18,721 bases of DNA. It comes from Armatimonadota bacterium (lineage in GTDB: Bacteria > Armatimonadota > UBA5829). The stretch covers positions 1 through 18,721 of the forward strand of contig JAMCYN010000040.1 in assembly GCA_023474015.1 (NCBI GenBank). The letters run 5' to 3'. Both the position numbers and the translations under genes were made by a program. The notes under the pieces are model-generated. The model had not been told where the DNA came from and did no database searches. It worked only from the letters and a program-made list of their open reading frames with translations. Shown here one piece after another: positions 13,680 through 18,721 of the stretch; position 1 is the first letter of the stretch, and each line of letters starts with the position of its first letter.

Positions 13680-16274
13680 TTAGAGCCGGTAATTAAGTCT
13701 CACCCTATGTATCCCCGCCATCCGTATCCCCGGCACGAACTGGCCCAGGGCCTCGACGATCTCGGACGGCTTGACTGTAAACGATAAGTGCGGCAGTTTC
13801 ATCTCGATCCACGCATGCCCGTCCACAATCAGGTCCACGATTCTTATAGACTCGATGCCGGGACGGAGATCGATAGTCCTGCGCTTGTTCTCGGACTCTC
13901 GCCTGACGATGATTTCCGGCAGGCTCAAGAGCTGGTCGATTGCCAATTGGAGCTTCGCGGCGGATTCATCTTCCGGCAGGGTAACCTCTACTATGAATTC
14001 GCCGCCGGTAACCGTGGGACCTCTTACACCTTCGGGAAGAATCTCAGCGCCTGTTAACGAAATGCCCTTAGGGAGCCTGCGATTGAGCCGGGACAGCACA
14101 TCCTTGAGTTCCACGGGTTTTGCTATGTGGATTAGGATGAGCTCATTGTCGGCGGTCGCGCCGAGTGGGAGAGCGGATGCAATCGACATCTTCGCCCTCG
14201 GATTGAAGCCCTCGGTGTAGATTATGTCGATCCCCGACATCCTGATCGCGCGCTCGAATACGCGCATCAGGTCCAGATGGCCGAGCCAGCGCGCCTCTTC
14301 GCCTTTGGTAAAGGTGAAGAGGACCTTGGCAGCCGGAAGTTGCGGGTTGTGGGTTGCGGGTTGCGGGTTCTTGTCGTTCGTCAGGCTCTTGTTGGTCGGG
14401 GGTATTCCTGCCCCCGACCCCTCTTCACGGGCATTCCTGCCCGCCTGCGCCGGCGGACAAACAGCCGACGGCCCGCAGGCATCCTTCAAAGCCTTGCTTA
14501 CCCCACACCCCGAGCATGTGCCGAAACGGCAATCGGGGGTTGTCTCGCCGAGGTTTGCTCGCTCGTCTTCCAGCGCGAGGAACTTCTTGGAAACGCCGAC
14601 GTCGATATGGTCCCACGGCAGCGGGGCGTCCTTTGGGATTTCCCTGTTGGCGTAGTATGCTATGTCGAGCCCGGCGGTATCGAACGTGGCAAGCCAGCGG
14701 TCGTTGTTGAATCTATCCTGCTCCAGTTTGCCGCCATTCTTCCACACTTCGTGAATCACGACACCGAGCTGCCTGTCGCCGCGAGCCAGGGCCGCTTCGA
14801 CGCGGCTGCATCGCGGGTCGTGCCAGCTAAGCGAGATATTCTTGCCCCTCAGCAGGGGCCGGATCAGGGAAATCTTGCGGTCTAGCTCCTCGAGCGTCGC
14901 CATCGCGCGCCACTGGAACGGCGTATGGGGCTTAGGCACAAAGGGGGAGATGGTGATGTTCAGGGTGAGTGGTGTCCGGTGCTTCCGGCCCATATCGATT
15001 ACCCTCGAAACCAGCCCGCCGATACCCTGCAAGTCCTCGTCGGTCTCCGTGGGCAGGCCGATCATAAAATATAGCTTTATCCGTCTCCAACCGCATTCTA
15101 CCGCCGCTTCAACGGCGTCCAGCAAATCTTTCTCGGTCACGTTCTTGTTGATGACGTCGCGCAGGCGCTGCGTCCCCGCCTCGGGGGCGAAAGTGAGCCC
15201 GCTTTTCCTGACCCGCTGAATCTCGGCGGCCAAATGCACGCATCCGGCGTCGGCGCGCAGGCTCGGGAGCGATATCCCGACTTTATCCTGCTCGTGCCGG
15301 TCGATGAGCGTGCGCACAAGCTCGCCTATGCGCGAATGGTCCGCGCTCGAAAGCGAAGTCAGCGCAACTTCTTCGTATCCCGTATTGTCAAGGAGCGTAC
15401 ACGCCTGCTCGCTAAGTGTTTCGAGCGAGCGTTCGCGTACCGGGCGGGTGATCATCCCCGCCTGGCAGAACCTGCAGCCTCTGCCGCAGCCTCTCATTAT
15501 CTCAACGGCCACGCGGTCATGGACCGCCTCCGTGAACGGCACAATCAGCGTGTCCGGAAAGGGAGCGCGCTCAAGGTCCCAGACGACTCTCCCACGCACG
15601 TTTGGCGAGCATGCTGAGCTTGTCGAAGCATCCGCTCCGTGCACCGATGTGACATATACCCCATCGACCTTCGAAAGCGCGCGCAGAGTCTCGCGCCGGT
15701 TGCCCCGATGCGCCGATAGCTCCCGCGCGATGTCTAATACAACTTCCTCCCCGTCCCCGATGGCGAATGCGTCAATGAAATCAGCCATCGGCTCGGGATT
15801 GGACGCGCAATGCCCTCCAGCCAGAATTATCGGGTCGTCATCCGTCCGATCACCAGCAAAAACGGGTATTCCGGCGAGGTCAAGCATGTTGAGGACGCTG
15901 GTATAGCTCATCTCATAAGCCAGCGAGAACCCAACCAGGTCAAATTCCCGTAGGGGCAGCGAGGATTCCAGCGAGAACAGGGGGATGTTGTGTGTGCGCA
16001 TCTCATCTTCCATATCGGAAGCTGGAGCGAACACACGTTCGGCGGATATGCGCTGCTGTGAGTTGAGGACATAGTAGAGTATCCTCAACCCCAGGTTGGA
16101 CATACCGACTTCGTAAACATCCGGAAAGGCGAGCGCAATCCTGACACTCACCTCTTCAGGCGGTTTGCGAATCTCATTCAACTCGCCGCCCGTATATCTC
16201 GCGGGTTTCGCCACTCGGGGAAGGACTTCGTTAATCCGTCCCTTCAAGCTCGACTCCGTATAAATCTGTTTCAT
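13680..16274 (-). CDS. B12-binding/radical SAM protein fused to a DUF2344 domain
   Basis: An 864-residue fusion of two proteins often encoded by adjacent genes. Residues about 40-200 form a B12-binding-like domain. Residues 255-480 form a radical SAM domain with the [4Fe-4S] motif CGRGCRFC (C263, C267, C270), followed by the TIGR03960-type tail and a Cys cluster DCRFGTCSGCG (581-591). Residues 650-864 are a DUF2344/TIGR03936 domain (KVLFTFTKGEEARWLGHLDL). The two are joined by a 50-residue linker (about 600-649) whose DNA is a stack of dispersed repeats. A second repeat-like insert covers residues about 212-226. The reaction is unknown; the family is conserved next to RNase G and is thought to act on RNA or ribosomes, which is inference from neighbours. 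ATG 16274 has no clear ribosome site. Confidence 0.93.
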   Translation of the reverse strand: MKQIYTESSLKGRINEVLPRVAKPARYTGGELNEIRKPPEEVSVRIALAFPDVYEVGMSNLGLRILYYVLNSQQRISAERVFAPASDMEDEMRTHNIPLFSLESSLPLREFDLVGFSLAYEMSYTSVLNMLDLAGIPVFAGDRTDDDPIILAGGHCASNPEPMADFIDAFAIGDGEEVVLDIARELSAHRGNRRETLRALSKVDGVYVTSVHGADASTSSACSPNVRGRVVWDLERAPFPDTLIVPFTEAVHDRVAVEIMRGCGRGCRFCQAGMITRPVRERSLETLSEQACTLLDNTGYEEVALTSLSSADHSRIGELVRTLIDRHEQDKVGISLPSLRADAGCVHLAAEIQRVRKSGLTFAPEAGTQRLRDVINKNVTEKDLLDAVEAAVECGWRRIKLYFMIGLPTETDEDLQGIGGLVSRVIDMGRKHRTPLTLNITISPFVPKPHTPFQWRAMATLEELDRKISLIRPLLRGKNISLSWHDPRCSRVEAALARGDRQLGVVIHEVWKNGGKLEQDRFNNDRWLATFDTAGLDIAYYANREIPKDAPLPWDHIDVGVSKKFLALEDERANLGETTPDCRFGTCSGCGVSKALKDACGPSAVCPPAQAGRNAREEGSGAGIPPTNKSLTNDKNPQPATHNPQLPAAKVLFTFTKGEEARWLGHLDLMRVFERAIRMSGIDIIYTEGFNPRAKMSIASALPLGATADNELILIHIAKPVELKDVLSRLNRRLPKGISLTGAEILPEGVRGPTVTGGEFIVEVTLPEDESAAKLQLAIDQLLSLPEIIVRRESENKRRTIDLRPGIESIRIVDLIVDGHAWIEMKLPHLSFTVKPSEIVEALGQFVPGIRMAGIHRVRLNYRL
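14344..14371. repeat. Heptamer repeat inside the radical SAM linker
   Basis: GGGTTGT, GGGTTGC, GGGTTGC, GGGTTCT are four 7-bp units. On the coding strand they specify the NPQPATHNPQ part of the linker, which is not domain-like. Confidence 0.75.
14394..14419 (+). repeat. 26-bp palindrome inside the radical SAM linker (copy 2)
   Basis: GGTCGGGGG and CCCCCGACC are perfect 9-bp arms around TATTCCTG. It is the inverted copy of 11705-11730, with one base changed in the loop. On the coding strand it is translated in frame. Confidence 0.85.
14428..14456. repeat. Two further small hairpins in the radical SAM linker
   Basis: CGGGC (14428-14432) pairs with GCCCG (14439-14443) around ATTCCT, which is the same loop core as the 26-bp palindrome. 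CCGCC (14441-14445) pairs with GGCGG (14452-14456). They adjoin the 26-bp element, making a stack of three hairpins in one linker. Confidence 0.6.
15605..15634. repeat. TGAGCTTGTCGAAG-type repeat inside the radical SAM gene
   Basis: CTGAGCTTGTCGAAGCAT lies between inverted ATGCT (15611-15615) and AGCAT (15626-15630). This core recurs as an intergenic palindrome in many bacteria. Here it encodes DASTSSAC in a loop between the B12-binding-like and radical SAM domains, where relatives have unrelated sequence. Confidence 0.6.
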
Positions 16275-16326
16275 ACCAACGTAAAAAGCCGGCGATCAAG
16301 CGTCTCGCCAGCTTGTTCTCGATTGT

Positions 16327-16355
16327 ATTATATCATCGGTGGGGCGGGGCGTCAA
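16327..16355 (-). promoter_or_regulatory. Promoter of the radical SAM-RNase G group
   Basis: On the minus strand, TTGACG (16355-16350), a 17-bp spacer and a perfect TATAAT (16332-16327). Transcription would start near 16320, about 45 bases before the ATG. Confidence 0.85.
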
Positions 16356-16373
16356 ATTGAACTGGGCCTTTGC

Positions 16374-17597
16374 TCACTTCTGAACCGCCCGCAAAGACCT
16401 GGCGACCTTGACCAGTTCGGCGTCGCCCACATTGACCGCCCCCAGCCGAAAGTAGACGCCGTTCTTCGCCCACGTCAGGTCTGAATACGGAAATGGGCTG
16501 CTCTTCTTGATAATCTTGCCATCGAAGCCGGGCGCGGCGGCAGCGGCACGCGCGAGCTTCTGCGCTATTGCGTCCTCGATCAGTATGAGTGCGTCGCCGG
16601 TCTTGGGGTCGAGATAGTCGATTTCCACGGCGTCGTAGGCCTTGTTGTCAAATCTGGTCATTGTCGTCCCGTCTACTGTGGTCTTTCTCTCCACATTATG
16701 TGTCAAGACCTTCAGCAACTGGAACCTCAAGGGCACGAAAGTGGGAGCATATAGCCCCTTCAACTTCGCCTTGGTGCCGGTTTCTTGGTCTTTGCGAAGG
16801 ATGTCGAGCAGGTCAGCTGACACCCTCGACTGGTCGCGCAGGTATCTTATGTCCACCGATCTGAGGCCAAACGCCCTGTATAGGCTTGTACTGGCCTTTG
16901 GCACCGGGAATTGAAGCATCTGGAAGGCCGAGGATGTAAACGGCACGCGAACGACGGGCATTCCCTTAGGTGGTGTTGGGTTGAAGACATTACCGGGAAT
17001 CTGGGCGTTCGGCTCAAACGATGTCGCCTTAGTCTCTATCGAACGCTTGCCGTCGTAATAGTGTATAAATGCGACGGTGACACCGGTCTTAATGTCGATA
17101 CAAGAAGAGAACTGAGCCCCATTGGAAATCGGCGACTCTAAGACATAGCACCTCCTTCCGGCGACAGTCTTCTGACCCGTTATACGGCCTCCAGAATTCA
17201 CCGCCTTAGTGGGTGTCACCTGGCGAATACTCGATTTTAACACTCTGCCTGGCAATGCTGGAGAATATACCGCGGCCTGGCCCGCGCTGGAGTATATTAC
17301 CTCAAGGTCACCGCGAGAGATGTTTGTTTGTGTTCCCTTGTCGTCTACTGTATCGATCTTGACTTTGTCGGGTGCTGCATACCAAACCTCCGAGGAGCCG
17401 GACGTAGTTCTGCCATCTTGCTGGTAAAGCAACATCTTGCACTTCATATGGAGTGACGACAGGTGGGCGAGAGGCTTATCAAGTTCCGGCACGGCTGCCC
17501 CTCGGTGTCGCGCGACCAGGGCGATTACCAGCAGCGCCAGCGCGAGCGCCGCCAGGAATACAACGGCAGGAAACTTAGCAGTCCGATTGCGTATCAT
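16374..17597 (-). CDS. Membrane-anchored LolA/RseB-like protein with DUF4367-like tail
   Basis: A 407-residue protein with one N-terminal membrane segment (about 10-29) and no lipobox Cys, so it is probably anchored and faces outward. The middle is beta-strand rich, with the pattern of LolA/RseB/'outer membrane lipoprotein-sorting' folds: SSEVWYAAPDKVKIDTVDD (68-86), GDLEVIYSSAGQAAVYSP, CYVLES, CIDIKTGVTV. The end, LTWAKNGVYFRLGAVNVGDA (373-392), matches the DUF4367 type of tail found in anti-sigma-like proteins. Such folds bind lipids or sense envelope state; the actual ligand is unknown. ATG 17597 has GGAGG five to six bases upstream. The gene is divergent from the sugar isomerase and ends about 20 bases before the promoter of the radical SAM gene. 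Confidence 0.8.
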   Translation of the reverse strand: MIRNRTAKFPAVVFLAALALALLVIALVARHRGAAVPELDKPLAHLSSLHMKCKMLLYQQDGRTTSGSSEVWYAAPDKVKIDTVDDKGTQTNISRGDLEVIYSSAGQAAVYSPALPGRVLKSSIRQVTPTKAVNSGGRITGQKTVAGRRCYVLESPISNGAQFSSCIDIKTGVTVAFIHYYDGKRSIETKATSFEPNAQIPGNVFNPTPPKGMPVVRVPFTSSAFQMLQFPVPKASTSLYRAFGLRSVDIRYLRDQSRVSADLLDILRKDQETGTKAKLKGLYAPTFVPLRFQLLKVLTHNVERKTTVDGTTMTRFDNKAYDAVEIDYLDPKTGDALILIEDAIAQKLARAAAAAPGFDGKIIKKSSPFPYSDLTWAKNGVYFRLGAVNVGDAELVKVARSLRAVQK

Positions 17598-17908
17598 TCG
17601 TTACCTCCACCGCGAACAATCCTCACCCTACCTCTATTCTATGAGCGTAACTAAATGTCCTCTCAGATGAAAGACTTTAGTTGTGCTTTACTAGGACAAC
17701 CATCAATGTGTAAAACCTGTGATGTAAACGCTTACAACTTCTTGGGCGGACTTGCAGGAACTTTGCCTCCATGGGAATAAGTAGCAATCGGGAGCGATGG
17801 GCAGCGTCTGTATCAGATTCTGCTCTGCTTTTTGTACAGGAACAAATGCAGCGGGACTAAGGCTCGGTCAGAGTGCCGAGGCCGCAAGTAATCTTGGGAG
17901 GTGAAACG
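17598..17908. other. 311-bp divergent control region
   Basis: Separates the LolA-like gene (minus) from the sugar isomerase (plus). It contains a LacI-type operator at 17723-17736, and a possible hairpin, GGCTCGG (17861-17867) with CCGAGGCC (17876-17883), just before the isomerase ribosome site. On the minus strand TAGAAT, about 40 bases before the LolA-like start, may be a -10 box. No open frame of note was seen. Confidence 0.5.
17723..17736 (+). promoter_or_regulatory. LacI/GalR-family operator
   Basis: TGTAAACGCTTACA fits the TGTAANCGNTTACA palindrome of LacI-family (including CcpA/cre-like) operators: perfect TGTAA/TTACA arms with the central CG. It is 173 bases before the sugar isomerase start, suggesting sugar-responsive or catabolite control of that gene, perhaps also of the divergent one. 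Confidence 0.65.
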
Positions 17909-18721
17909 ATGAGCAGTGACATGCTCAAGTACATGAAGATCGGCATAATACATTTCATGGCATACCCTCAGACCATCAAGGGCGAAGGGCCGATTTTGGA
18001 GACGATAAAGAAGATCGCGCTGGACGACTATTTTGAAGTGGTCGAGATTAGTTGGATCAAGGACGCGGAAATCCGCAAACAGGCCAAGAACATTCTCGAT
18101 ACTGCGGGGATGACTGTTGCCTACGGCGGCCAGCCCCGGCTGCTCACCACCGGCCTCAATATCAACGATTTGAACGAAGAGGGCAGACAGAAGGCCGTCG
18201 CCACGCTCAAGGAAGGCATCGACGAGGCCTACGAGATGGAGGCTGTCGGCTTCGCTTTCCTGAGCGGCAAGTACGAGGAGAGCACTAAGGAAGCCTCGTT
18301 CGCGGCGCTTGTGAAATCCACCAGGGAGCTTTGCGCCTATGCCAAGTCGAAGGGCGATATGAAAGTCGTGCATGAGGTCTTCGATTTCGATATCGATAAG
18401 AAGAGCCTTATCGGACCCGCGCCGCTTGCCAGGCGCTATGCCGAGGAGATCTGCAAGGACTGCGCCAACTTCGGCCTTATGATAGACCTCAGCCACCTGC
18501 CTCTGACCAGGGAGACCGCCGAACAGGCGATTCGTCCGATCAAGGACTATCTGGTCCACGTGCACATAGGCAACGCCGTAATTGACCCGGCCCTGCCCGG
18601 CTACGGCGATATGCATCCAAGGTTTGGCTGCGTCGGCGGTATGAACGGCGAGGACGAGCTGGCGGAGTTCCTGAAGGTCCTCAAGGATGTCGGCTACCTG
18701 GACGGCAAGACCCGGCGAATC
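17909..18721 (+). CDS. Sugar phosphate isomerase/epimerase-like TIM barrel (partial)
   Basis: The first 271 codons of a xylose-isomerase-like TIM barrel protein; the 3' end lies outside the window. KIGIIHFMAYP (10-20) is the first strand. Likely metal ligands are E156 in VVHEVFDFD, D193 in MIDLSHLP and H219 in VHVHIGN; the fourth, a C-terminal Glu, would be beyond the edge. Family members interconvert or epimerise sugars, sugar phosphates and inositol derivatives, and the substrate cannot be told. The ATG at 17909 follows GGGAGGTGA with good spacing. A LacI-type operator upstream supports control by a sugar. Most of the opposite strand is also open, but that frame has no ribosome site and no family features. 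Confidence 0.88.
   Translation, partial: MSSDMLKYMKIGIIHFMAYPQTIKGEGPILETIKKIALDDYFEVVEISWIKDAEIRKQAKNILDTAGMTVAYGGQPRLLTTGLNINDLNEEGRQKAVATLKEGIDEAYEMEAVGFAFLSGKYEESTKEASFAALVKSTRELCAYAKSKGDMKVVHEVFDFDIDKKSLIGPAPLARRYAEEICKDCANFGLMIDLSHLPLTRETAEQAIRPIKDYLVHVHIGNAVIDPALPGYGDMHPRFGCVGGMNGEDELAEFLKVLKDVGYLDGKTRRI

Noticed and set aside
17813..18616. 267-residue minus-strand frame opposite the sugar isomerase
   Set aside because: The plus strand has the ribosome site and metal-ligand motifs of a known fold; the minus frame is an antisense shadow.

Overview
The window is a stretch of bacterial chromosome with moderately high GC. It carries strong Shine-Dalgarno sites (a full AAGGAGGTGA before the RNase G gene), frequent TTG/GTG starts, and sigma-70-type promoters with exactly 17-bp spacers. 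A SpoIIAA/SpoIIAB-like regulatory pair, a DivIC-like division protein and the radical SAM (TIGR03960/DUF2344)-RNase G gene pair point to a Terrabacteria-type lineage. The sugar-isomerase, six-hairpin glycosidase and beta-helix genes would fit Armatimonadota or a relative; this placement is inference.

Layout. 1-122: the end of an insertion sequence, with a transposase N-terminus running off the window on the minus strand and two end repeats. 144-541: a tRNA-Gly(CCC)/tRNA-Cys(GCA) pair behind a good promoter, then a convergent tRNA-Ser(UGA). 729-2688: a metal-dependent amidohydrolase (SAH/MTA-deaminase type) overlapping a CPBP membrane protease. 2694-4417: a partner-switching group with a STAS anti-anti-sigma protein, an RsbW-like ATPase and a convergent stand-alone LuxR-type helix-turn-helix protein. 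4479-5231: a small unknown protein divergent from a DivIC/FtsL-like division protein. 5440-9808: a carbohydrate group with a secreted beta-helix remnant, an MFS transporter carrying an Ig-like domain in an extracytoplasmic loop, and a large cytoplasmic glycosidase-like protein. 10048-16274 (minus): a fused B12-binding/radical SAM-DUF2344 protein, RNase G, and an inosine monophosphate dehydrogenase of strikingly eukaryote-like sequence. 16374-17597 (minus): a membrane-anchored LolA-like protein. From 17909: a sugar isomerase/epimerase cut by the window end, behind a LacI-type operator.

How the genes work together. The MFS transporter and signal-less glycosidase look like an uptake-then-hydrolyse pathway for an unknown glycoside; the beta-helix gene upstream looks like the decayed extracellular part. 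The STAS, ATPase and LuxR proteins are the parts of a stress or sigma-factor switch, but no sigma factor is present. The radical SAM and RNase G genes are a known conserved neighbourhood for RNA-related housekeeping.

The most unusual layer is repetitive DNA. Degenerate 7-bp-phased repeats occur at six places, mostly just after stop codons. A 26-bp palindrome occurs twice, once between genes and once inside a coding sequence. A roughly 104-bp imperfect palindrome lies between the radical SAM and RNase G genes. The radical SAM coding sequence appears to have absorbed several such elements in frame, in a linker and in a second loop.
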